Made by a program: the position numbers and the translations under genes. The notes beneath the pieces were generated by a model. It did no database searches and had not been told where the DNA came from. It saw nothing but the letters and a program-made list of their open reading frames with translations. A DNA stretch of 7,212 nt from Chloroflexota bacterium. Lineage in GTDB: Bacteria > Chloroflexota > Anaerolineae > Anaerolineales > DRMV01. Positions 1 through 5,756 of this stretch are shown here, piece by piece; the stretch's first letter is position 1; every line of letters begins with the position of its first letter. The stretch is from NCBI GenBank assembly GCA_013153135.1, contig JAADFA010000009.1, forward strand, positions 1 to 7,212. The letters are read 5' to 3'.

Positions 1-576
1 CTGTTCATCGTGGACGATGCGGAACGGGACGCCTACGCCCGAGCCCAGGCCTGGGCTTTCATCCGGCAAGACCCCTGGGGCGCCCTTGTCCGCATCGCGC
101 GGCGGTTGCAGGCGTTTTACGGCCTCGAGCGCCGCGTGGTCATGTTCCTCTATAGCCAGGGTCTGTTTGGGGCCTGGTCGCGGCCTGTGCTGTTCCTCGC
201 AGCGGTGATTTGGCTCACGCCCTTCGCGATCGTGCTCCTGCTCGCGGTGCGTACCTGGCCCCACGTGCACCGGGGCCCTGGCTGGGGTTGGTGGCTCGCC
301 TGGGTGACGGCCTATACCCTGCCCCACGCGCTTATCCTCGCAGACCCGCGCATGCACCTGGCCTTGGTTCCTTTACTCACCGTGGCCGCGATGTGGACCG
401 TGGCCATGGCTGACCATTGGCGCGCGGCCGAACGTCGCGCGCGCTGGAAAGCCTGGGCGGGCCGGGGGGCACAAGCCCTTTTGGTGACCTCGTGGGCCCT
501 CGACCTGGCTGGAGATTGGGAGCGCATTGTTATCCTGTTCGGCCCGGAAGGGCATAAAGCGCATTTTGACTATTGA
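1..576 (+). CDS. Membrane glycosyltransferase, GT-C/GT39-like, C-terminal fragment (5' end outside window)
   Basis: The frame is open from base 1 to the TGA at 574-576, so the window holds the last 191 residues of a longer protein; the GTG at 10 is probably internal. A soluble Arg-rich stretch (pattern A-x-A-F-I-x-x-D-P-W-G, then R-I-A-R-R-L-Q-A-F-Y) precedes about three hydrophobic segments: near residues 59-83, 96-112 and 118-138. The DPRMHLALVPLL stretch resembles the 'PRY.lp..P' end of bacterial GT39/PMT-like proteins, which transfer sugars from polyprenyl-phosphate donors on the outer face of the membrane. A further hydrophobic stretch lies near the end. The catalytic N-terminal part is not visible, so donor and acceptor cannot be assigned. 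The DprE1/DprE2-like genes downstream suggest envelope glycan work, but that link is inference. A stop 41 nt before coaBC fits co-transcription. Another polytopic membrane protein remains possible. Confidence 0.6.
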   Translation: MFIVDDAERDAYARAQAWAFIRQDPWGALVRIARRLQAFYGLERRVVMFLYSQGLFGAWSRPVLFLAAVIWLTPFAIVLLLAVRTWPHVHRGPGWGWWLAWVTAYTLPHALILADPRMHLALVPLLTVAAMWTVAMADHWRAAERRARWKAWAGRGAQALLVTSWALDLAGDWERIVILFGPEGHKAHFDY

Positions 577-605
577 TGGGAATGGCCCAACGCGCCATGG
601 GCGAT

Positions 606-613
606 GGAGGAGG
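606..613 (+). promoter_or_regulatory. Ribosome binding site deciding the coaBC start
   Basis: GGAGGAGG lies 4 nt before the ATG at 618 (7 nt if the first GGAGG pairs). It selects 618 over the in-frame upstream TTG 573, ATG 576, ATG 582 and ATG 597, whose extra residues (MMGMAQRAMGDGGGA) do not look like part of a CoaC fold. The known CoaC N-terminus begins close to the LLLGVTGSVAAFKA motif, which also fits 618. Confidence 0.75.
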
Positions 614-617
614 CGCC

Positions 618-2168
618 ATGTTCCCCCTGCGTGCACGCTCTCTTCTGCTGGGCGTGACCGGCTCGGTCGCGGCCTTCAAAGCCGCGGCTTTCGCCTCGAA
701 GCTCACCCAAGAAGGAGCCCACGTCACCACATTGCTCACGCGCGAGGCCGCGCGCTTCGTCTCGCCCTTGCTCTTCCGCGCGCTCACGGGCCGCGCGGCT
801 TATGTGGACGATGACCTGTGGGGGCCAGAAGGCCACATCTTGCACATCGACCTCGCGCGGCAGGCCGACGCGCTGGTCATCATGCCCGCGACCGCGGAGA
901 CGCTGGCCCGTTTGGCCCAGGGCCGGGGCGAGGGGCTCATCCCGCTGGCGGCCCTCGCGATGCACGGCAAACCGGTGATCGTGGTGCCTGCCATGGACGC
1001 GGGCATGTATACTCACCCGGCCACCCAGGCCAACGTGGCGCGCCTGCGAGAATGGGGCGTGCACGTCCTGGGCCCGGTGGAAGGCCGCCTGGCCTCCGGC
1101 CTGGTCGGCCCGGGGCGCATGGTCGAGCCCGAGGAGGTGCTGGGCTTCTTGCGCTGGTTGTTCTCGCGGGATGGTCCCCTGGCCGGGCAGCACGTGCTGG
1201 TCACCGCGGGACCGACGCAAGAGCCGGTGGACCCCGTCCGCGTCCTGACCAACCGCTCCAGCGGCCGCCAGGGATTTGCGCTGGCCCAGGCCGCGCTGGA
1301 CGCCGGCGCGACCGTCACCCTGATCACGGGCCCCGTCCACCTGCCCACGCCTTATGGCGCGCGGCGCGTCGACGTGCGCACGGCCGCGGAAATGTACGAC
1401 GCGGTCATGGACGCCCTCCCCGAGGCGGATATGCTCTTTAAAGCCGCCGCAGTCGCGGACTACCGTCCCGACCGCGTCGCGACGCGCAAAATCAAGAAAA
1501 CCGACGCCACGTTGACCTTGCGCCTGGTGCGCACGCGCGATATTTTGGCAGCCGTGGCCCAGGCGCGCCGAGAAATGGGCCGCCCGCGCGTGGTGGTCGG
1601 CTTCGCGGCCGAGAGCCACATCGACCCACAAAGCCTGCGGGCTAAACTGCATGCCAAAGGGGTGGACCTACTCGCGGTCAACGATATCACCGCGCGTGAC
1701 GCGGGGTTTCAAGTGCCTACAAACCGCATCCGCCTGCTGTACGCGTACGGAGGCGAGGAAACATGGCCCTTGTGGCCTAAGGATGAGGTCGCGCGCCAGC
1801 TCGTGATGCGGGCCTTGCTGGTCGCGCACGGGTTCCAGGTATACGGATGGGTCCCCCGGCGTGCGTGGGCGCGTGCGATCCAAGAGGGCGTGTGGCACCC
1901 CGAAGCCCTGGACGCGAACGGCGCCATCCCCCTGGCCCGGCCGGACCAACTGCCGCGCGTGCTGGCCCAGACCTCGCGCGCGGACCTGCTCGTGCTCGCC
2001 CTAGACGCGCGACGGCTGCCCATGCCCCTCCAGTGGCACGTCCACGAGGGAGATTATTGGCCAACTTCGCCCGCGGCCATTCCTCTGGACGCGGTGGTAC
2101 GCGTGTTCACGCGCGACGAAGCTGAGCGCGCCGCCCCTCCCCCTCGCGAACCAGGAGCAGAATGGTAA
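618..2168 (+). CDS. coaBC: Bifunctional phosphopantothenoylcysteine decarboxylase / phosphopantothenate-cysteine ligase, with C-terminal DUF952-like extension
   Basis: The protein (516 aa) should join cysteine to 4'-phosphopantothenate (CoaB) and decarboxylate the product to 4'-phosphopantetheine (CoaC, FMN) in coenzyme A synthesis. CoaC, residues 1 to about 180: nucleotide-binding GVTGSVAAFKA near the start, catalytic His76 in LHIDLA, and PATAET. The usual PxMNxxMW motif reads PAMDAGMY (124-131), and the usual ACGDxGxGRM clamp reads ASGLVGPGRM (159-168), so the Asn and Cys positions are Asp127 and Ser160. CoaB, residues about 189-405: TAGPT, Asn212 in NRSSGRQG, AAAVADYRP (276-284), KIKK (291-294), GFAAES and VNDI, all family-typical. 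Residues about 408-505 are extra: typical CoaBC is near 400 aa. This part follows the DUF952 pattern (W..A...G.w.p..l...G.I......QL, then DLLVLALD..RL, ending PLDAVVRV). CoaBC identity is secure; decarboxylase competence and the role of the extension are uncertain. Confidence 0.93.
   Translation: MFPLRARSLLLGVTGSVAAFKAAAFASKLTQEGAHVTTLLTREAARFVSPLLFRALTGRAAYVDDDLWGPEGHILHIDLARQADALVIMPATAETLARLAQGRGEGLIPLAALAMHGKPVIVVPAMDAGMYTHPATQANVARLREWGVHVLGPVEGRLASGLVGPGRMVEPEEVLGFLRWLFSRDGPLAGQHVLVTAGPTQEPVDPVRVLTNRSSGRQGFALAQAALDAGATVTLITGPVHLPTPYGARRVDVRTAAEMYDAVMDALPEADMLFKAAAVADYRPDRVATRKIKKTDATLTLRLVRTRDILAAVAQARREMGRPRVVVGFAAESHIDPQSLRAKLHAKGVDLLAVNDITARDAGFQVPTNRIRLLYAYGGEETWPLWPKDEVARQLVMRALLVAHGFQVYGWVPRRAWARAIQEGVWHPEALDANGAIPLARPDQLPRVLAQTSRADLLVLALDARRLPMPLQWHVHEGDYWPTSPAAIPLDAVVRVFTRDEAERAAPPPREPGAEW
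1839..2132 (+). other. DUF952-like domain fused to the C-terminus of CoaBC
   Basis: These bases encode CoaBC residues 408-505. Seen: aromatic start VYGWVPRRAW, then AIQEGVWHPEAL, GAIPLARPDQL (435-445), ADLLVLALDARRLPMPLQWH (455-474, hydrophobic strand then Leu-Pro) and IPLDAVVRVF (488-497). The order and spacing match my knowledge of DUF952, a small family of unknown function with the consensus 'iyHi....W..A...G.y....l..eGFIHlS...Q', 'DLvLL.id...L..pvrWE' and 'FPHlYGpl.ldAVv.V'. The conserved His of GFIH and of PHxYG is absent (GAIP at 435-438; PTSPA at 482-486), so it may be a degenerate, structural copy. Assignment rests on eye matching only. Confidence 0.65.
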
Positions 2169-2181
2169 AATCGTGGCGACC

Positions 2182-2189
2182 GGAGGAGG
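2182..2189 (+). promoter_or_regulatory. Ribosome binding site of hisF
   Basis: GGAGGAGG lies 6 nt before the ATG at 2196, in the 27-nt gap after the coaBC stop. The 11-base string GGAGGAGGCGC is the same as in the coaBC leader, which points to strong translation starts for both genes. Confidence 0.7.
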
Positions 2190-2195
2190 CGCGGT

Positions 2196-2984
2196 ATGCT
2201 GGCCAAACGCATCATTCCGTGCTTGGATATCAAAGATGGCCGCGTGGTCAAGGGGGTCCATTTCGTAAATCTGCGCGATGCCGGTGATCCTGTTGAGCAA
2301 GCCCGATTGTATGACCAACAAGGCGCGGACGAACTGGTCTTTCTGGATATTTCCGCGACCCCCGAAGGGCGTGCGACTACGGTGGAGCTGGTCGCACGGG
2401 TGGCCGATCAAGTCTTTATGCCCTTTACTGTCGGGGGCGGCATCCGGACCGTGGACCACATGCGGCGCTTGCTCCTGGCCGGCGCGGATAAGGTGAGCAT
2501 CAACTCAGCCGCGGTGCGTAACCCCCACTTGATCACCGAAGGCGCGGAGCGCTTTGGCAGCCAGTGCATTGTGCTGGCCATCGATGCCAAACGCGTATCC
2601 CGTCCTGGCGAGCCCCCGCGTTGGGAGGTCTACATCAGCGGCGGCCGTGAACCCACAGGGCTGGACGCGGTGGAATGGGCGGTACGGGGGGTGGAGCTGG
2701 GTGCGGGCGAAATCTTGCTCACCAGCATCGACGCGGACGGCACCCTGGCCGGATATGACGTGGAGCTCACCCGCGCGGTCGCGGACGCGGTCCCTGTGCC
2801 CGTCATCGCATCGGGCGGCGCCGGGGCCATGGAGCACTTTGCGGAAGTCTTTACGCGCGGGCGAGCTGATGCCGCGTTGGCCGCGTCCCTCTTTCACGAT
2901 GGCAAACTGACCATCCCCGAACTCAAGGCGTATTTGGCCGAACGGGGTATCCCGGTACGGCCCACGCCTGTTTTGATGGAGTGA
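2196..2984 (+). CDS. hisF: Imidazole glycerol phosphate synthase, cyclase subunit HisF
   Basis: HisF is the (beta/alpha)8 cyclase that uses ammonia from the HisH glutaminase to turn PRFAR into imidazole glycerol phosphate and AICAR, linking histidine and purine synthesis in the cytosol. The 262-aa length is normal. Catalytic Asp11 (PCLDIKDGRVVKG) and Asp130 (VLAIDAK) are present, as are the phosphate-binding loops VGGGIR (79-84) and ASGGAG (205-210). Arg5, Glu46, Lys99 and Glu167, the ammonia-gate residues described for the Thermotoga maritima enzyme, occur at the same numbers. The protein appears complete and functional. No other his gene lies in the window, so its partner HisH must be encoded elsewhere. 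It sits 27 nt after coaBC and 3 nt before the DprE2-like gene, consistent with an operon. Confidence 0.97.
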   Translation: MLAKRIIPCLDIKDGRVVKGVHFVNLRDAGDPVEQARLYDQQGADELVFLDISATPEGRATTVELVARVADQVFMPFTVGGGIRTVDHMRRLLLAGADKVSINSAAVRNPHLITEGAERFGSQCIVLAIDAKRVSRPGEPPRWEVYISGGREPTGLDAVEWAVRGVELGAGEILLTSIDADGTLAGYDVELTRAVADAVPVPVIASGGAGAMEHFAEVFTRGRADAALAASLFHDGKLTIPELKAYLAERGIPVRPTPVLME

Positions 2985-2987
2985 ACC

Positions 2988-3764
2988 ATGGCGGAACAAG
3001 GCTCCCTCGTTATCCCTCAGCCCGTGGCCATTGTTGTTGGCGCGTCGTCCGGCATCGGCGCGGCTTTAGCGCGCGAGCTCGCGGTGCAGGGTTGGCGTGT
3101 AATTCTGATCGCCCGACGCGCGGACGCACTCCAGCGTGTGGCCGAGGATATCACCCGTCGCGTCGGCCCGGACCGCGCTTTTCCCCGGCCTATGGACGCG
3201 CGCGCGTACGACCAAATCCCTCAGGTCTATCAAGAAGTGCTGCGGGAACATGGCCGCCTGGACGCGGTGATTTACAGCGCGGGCGTGCTACACCCCGTCG
3301 CGCCGGATGAGTATAACTTCGCCAAAGACCGGGAAATGCTCGAGGTCAACCTGGTCGCGGCCGTCGCATGGCTGGGCCAGGCCGCAGCCCTGTTCCAACA
3401 GCTGGGTCAAGGCCACATCGTGGGCATTTCGTCCGTCGCGGGCGATCGGGGCCGTGTCGCAAACCCCGCGTACCACGCGTCCAAGGCCGGCTTAACCACC
3501 TACCTCGAATCCCTGCGCAATCGATTGAGCCGCCGCGGGGTCCACGTGCTCACGGTCAAACCAGGGTTTGTACGCACGCCCATGCTCGAACAGGCCCAGC
3601 CTAAGCGCGTGTTCTGGGTTATCTCACCCGAGCAGGCCGCGCGCGACATCGTAAACGCCATGCGCAAGGGCAAGCAGGTAATTTATACGCCCGCGCGGTG
3701 GCGTTGGCTGATGCTCCTCATTCAGCATATTCCCAGTGTGTTGTTCCGTCGCTTGAGTTTCTGA
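2988..3764 (+). CDS. SDR oxidoreductase, DprE2-like (polyprenylphosphoryl-2-keto-ribose reductase candidate)
   Basis: A 258-aa short-chain dehydrogenase with a Rossmann fold: GASSGIG (18-24) for NAD(P)H, YSAG (96-99) in place of NNAG, and the tetrad Asn121, Ser149 (ISSVAG), Tyr162 and Lys166 (YHASK). Mycobacterial DprE2 reduces decaprenylphosphoryl-2-keto-ribose to the arabinose form. Resemblance to it goes beyond the generic SDR core: ISSVAGDRGRVAN followed by Y-x3-K, VKPGFVRTPM, and above all the C-terminal tail GKQVIYTPARWRW-LMLLIQHIPSVLFRRL. That tail is hydrophobic and basic and may touch the membrane near a lipid-linked substrate. The DprE1-like oxidase follows 18 nt later, the same partnership as in Actinobacteria. 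The start ATG lies 3 nt after the hisF stop, and GGAG at 2978-2981 inside hisF probably serves as its ribosome binding site. The exact sugar is inference; a different lipid-linked keto-sugar is possible. Confidence 0.75.
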   Translation: MAEQGSLVIPQPVAIVVGASSGIGAALARELAVQGWRVILIARRADALQRVAEDITRRVGPDRAFPRPMDARAYDQIPQVYQEVLREHGRLDAVIYSAGVLHPVAPDEYNFAKDREMLEVNLVAAVAWLGQAAALFQQLGQGHIVGISSVAGDRGRVANPAYHASKAGLTTYLESLRNRLSRRGVHVLTVKPGFVRTPMLEQAQPKRVFWVISPEQAARDIVNAMRKGKQVIYTPARWRWLMLLIQHIPSVLFRRLSF

Positions 3765-3771
3765 GCGCGGC

Positions 3772-3777
3772 AGGAGG
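3772..3777 (+). promoter_or_regulatory. Ribosome binding site of the DprE1-like gene
   Basis: AGGAGG lies 5 nt before the ATG at 3783, in the 18-nt gap after the SDR stop, and supports that start. Confidence 0.65.
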
Positions 3778-3782
3778 GCCTC

Positions 3783-5237
3783 ATGTTCACCCCAGCAATC
3801 CATCCCCAGCGCGCGCCTTGGTCCCATTGGCGCCTGGTCGAAAATTTTGGCCATTCGATCCGCGTGCCCGCGCAGGTCTTTCAACCCGCCACGGTCGAAC
3901 AGCTCGCGGACCTGTTCGCGCGCGCCCGCCGGGAGAACGTGGCCATCGCGCTGCGTGGCAGCGGCCGCAGCTATGGTGACGCAGCTATGCGCCAAGGCCA
4001 TTGGGTCCTGGATTTGCGACGCATGAACCGCATCCTCGCGTGGGACCCTAAAACGGGCGAGATCACGGTCGAACCCGGGGTAACCATCGAACAACTCTGG
4101 CGTTACGTGCTGCCCGATGGCTGGTGGCCCGCGGTCGTGCCCGGCACCATGCGGCCAACCATGGGTGGATGCGTGGCCATGAACGTACACGGGAAAAATA
4201 ATTGGCACGCAGGAACTTTTGGCGAGCACGTAACCCGGCTGCGCGTGCTTACCCCCGCGGGCGATGAGTATGAGCTCACACCCGACGATCCCCGATTCCA
4301 CACCTTCGTCGGTGGCCTGGGCGTGCTGGGTGTCGCGACCTCCATCACCCTGCGGCTCAAGCGGGTGGCCTCAGGCAACCTGGACGTGCACGCGTGGGCC
4401 GTGCCCGATTTGGCGCATATGCTCGCGGACCTAGACACGTACAAGGACCGCTACGAGTACATCGTGGGCTGGGTCGACAGCACAGCCATGGGCTGGGCCC
4501 GCGGACGGGGGCAGATCCACGCGGCTAACCACGTACCCGAAGGGGAGGAGCTTTATCCAGAACGCACCCTCTCCCCGGACTATCAGGTGCTGCCCGATGT
4601 GTTTTTTGGTTTCGTGCCCAAGGCGTGGATGTGGCGCTTCATGCGGCCGTTTATGACCAACTGGGGCGTGCGCCTGGTCAACAGCGCGAAGTATTGGGCC
4701 TCGCGCTGGCTGAGCCACCACAAGACGTACCGCCAAGCCCTGGTCGCGTTCAACTTCTTACTGGATTACATCCCAAATTGGGAACGGGCCTATCGCGGCC
4801 GAGGGCTCATCCAATACCAGATCTTCGTACCCCGAGATGAAGCGCTGCGGGTATTCAACGAGGTGTTGCGCTACACCCAACAACGGGGGATGCCATCTTA
4901 CCTCGCGGTGGTCAAGCGCCATCGGGCCGACGCGTTCTTGCTTTCGCACGGCGTGGATGGTTATTCCCTCGCGCTGGACTTCCCTGTGTGGCCGGGGAAG
5001 GAACGGGATCTGGTCGCGATGTTGCACGAACTGGACCGCCTGGTGCTGGACGCGGGGGGACGGTTTTATTTCGCCAAAGATGCGACCCTCACGCCGGATA
5101 CCGCGGCCGCGTTCCTGGGTGAACAAGCATTGCGCACGTTCTTCGAGCTCAAAGCCACGTGGGACCCCGAAGACCGTCTACAAACGGACTTGTACCGTCG
5201 TGTATTCGCGCCCTTACGGTCCCGTCTGGCCGCTTAG
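3783..5237 (+). CDS. FAD-dependent oxidase, DprE1-like (polyprenylphosphoryl-ribose 2'-oxidase candidate)
   Basis: A 484-aa oxidase of the VAO/PCMH type. FAD domain, about residues 28-195: P-A-T-V-E-Q-L, RGSGRSYGD (58-66), VEPGVT, PGTMRPTMGGCVAMNVHGKNNWHAGTFG (120-147) and FVGGLGVLGV. The HGKN motif (136-139) and the order of blocks match mycobacterial DprE1, which oxidises decaprenylphosphoryl-ribose to the 2-keto intermediate. The substrate domain also matches: PDVFFG (271-276), W333-ERAY, LIQYQ with Gln344 and Gln346 (Mtb Gln334/336), VVK378, LDFP (398-401), and FYFAKDA with Lys432 (Mtb Lys418, FAD contact). Ala397 takes the place of Mtb Cys387. The C-terminus D-P-E-D-R-L-Q-T-D-L-Y-R-R resembles the 'DP...SD...R' family end. 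With the upstream SDR it would form the two-step ribose-to-arabinose epimerase. Substrate is inferred from homology; no arabinosyltransferase is visible except perhaps the truncated first gene. Confidence 0.82.
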   Translation: MFTPAIHPQRAPWSHWRLVENFGHSIRVPAQVFQPATVEQLADLFARARRENVAIALRGSGRSYGDAAMRQGHWVLDLRRMNRILAWDPKTGEITVEPGVTIEQLWRYVLPDGWWPAVVPGTMRPTMGGCVAMNVHGKNNWHAGTFGEHVTRLRVLTPAGDEYELTPDDPRFHTFVGGLGVLGVATSITLRLKRVASGNLDVHAWAVPDLAHMLADLDTYKDRYEYIVGWVDSTAMGWARGRGQIHAANHVPEGEELYPERTLSPDYQVLPDVFFGFVPKAWMWRFMRPFMTNWGVRLVNSAKYWASRWLSHHKTYRQALVAFNFLLDYIPNWERAYRGRGLIQYQIFVPRDEALRVFNEVLRYTQQRGMPSYLAVVKRHRADAFLLSHGVDGYSLALDFPVWPGKERDLVAMLHELDRLVLDAGGRFYFAKDATLTPDTAAAFLGEQALRTFFELKATWDPEDRLQTDLYRRVFAPLRSRLAA

Positions 5238-5246
5238 GCAGGGGAT

Positions 5247-5708
5247 ATGGTTCAACGTATATCCTGGCCGGCCTTGACCGAACAAGCCATCCGTGCGTGG
5301 CTCGCGGATGATGACGTGTGGCGACGAGGCGATGCATACCGCCGCGCGGGCCGTGTGCGCTTGCCACGACGATCGGCGCACGGGCTCCGGGCTGTAGTCT
5401 ATGGTCAAGCTGTCGCGCCCTACCGGGTCTGGATACGTATCGATGCCCAGGGCATCCAGCGCGCGCAATGCACATGTCCTGTGGGACGCGATGGCCGTTG
5501 CAAGCACGTGGCCGCGGTGCTTTCGCTTTGGTTGCACCAGCCCGGGGCATTCCTACCTCTGCCTGATTGGGCGCATCGGTTGCGCGACTGGCCAGCTGAA
5601 CGGCTACGCGCCTTCGCTGTGCAGGTGCTTACACGCTGCCCTGAGGCCGAGGCGTGGCTCCTTGCCCACGAGGGGAAGGACGAGCGCTGGGAAGAAACAA
5701 ATGAGTGA
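5247..5708 (+). CDS. Small SWIM zinc-finger protein
   Basis: A 153-aa protein with a SWIM finger at residues 75-87: Cys75-x-Cys77-x7-Cys85-x-His87 (CTCPVGRDGRCKHVAAVL). SWIM fingers bind zinc and usually mediate DNA or protein contacts; in bacteria they often sit at the N-terminus of SWI2/SNF2 helicases or in short stand-alone proteins. The N-terminus (A-I-R-A-W-L-A-D-D-D-V-W-R-R-G-D-A-Y) and the following strand-rich stretch (L-R-A-V-V-Y-G, Y-R-V-W-I-R-I-D) are typical of the region before SWIM fingers. There is no helicase domain: the C-terminal 65 residues are short, helical-looking and acidic at the end, and no helicase follows. The gene starts 9 nt after the DprE1-like stop, so it is probably the last gene of the operon. 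Its ribosome binding site is weak (AGGGG 2 nt before ATG, or AGG further up). Function unknown. Confidence 0.75.
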   Translation: MVQRISWPALTEQAIRAWLADDDVWRRGDAYRRAGRVRLPRRSAHGLRAVVYGQAVAPYRVWIRIDAQGIQRAQCTCPVGRDGRCKHVAAVLSLWLHQPGAFLPLPDWAHRLRDWPAERLRAFAVQVLTRCPEAEAWLLAHEGKDERWEETNE

Positions 5709-5756
5709 CCATCGCTCCCCAGTCATCCACCAACATGCCCCCAAATCGCTAAGGGT
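5709..5756. other. Convergent intergenic gap
   Basis: Forty-eight bases separate the stop of the SWIM gene from the stop of the - strand ATPase gene. I see no clear hairpin with a T-tract on either strand, so no terminator is assigned. Confidence 0.6.

Noticed and set aside
573..617. Upstream alternative starts for coaBC
   Set aside because: The extra 15 residues precede the Shine-Dalgarno site at 606-613 and do not resemble a CoaC N-terminus.
818..1441. + strand open frame (207 aa) inside coaBC in another frame
   Set aside because: The Gly/Arg/Ala/Pro-rich translation has no domain and is what GC-rich codons give when read out of frame.
570..1652. Long - strand open frame (360 aa) opposite coaBC
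   Set aside because: It is a shadow of the GC-rich coaBC frame: low-complexity His/Arg/Gly composition, no recognisable domain, no ribosome binding site, and coaBC explains the same bases.
3624..4301. - strand open frame (225 aa) across the SDR and oxidase genes
   Set aside because: It spans two real genes and their intergenic gap, with no motif and no start signal.
5247..5708. SWIM gene considered as a truncated helicase pseudogene
   Set aside because: The frame is intact, with no helicase remnants downstream in any frame before the convergent gene, so a short stand-alone protein is the simpler reading.
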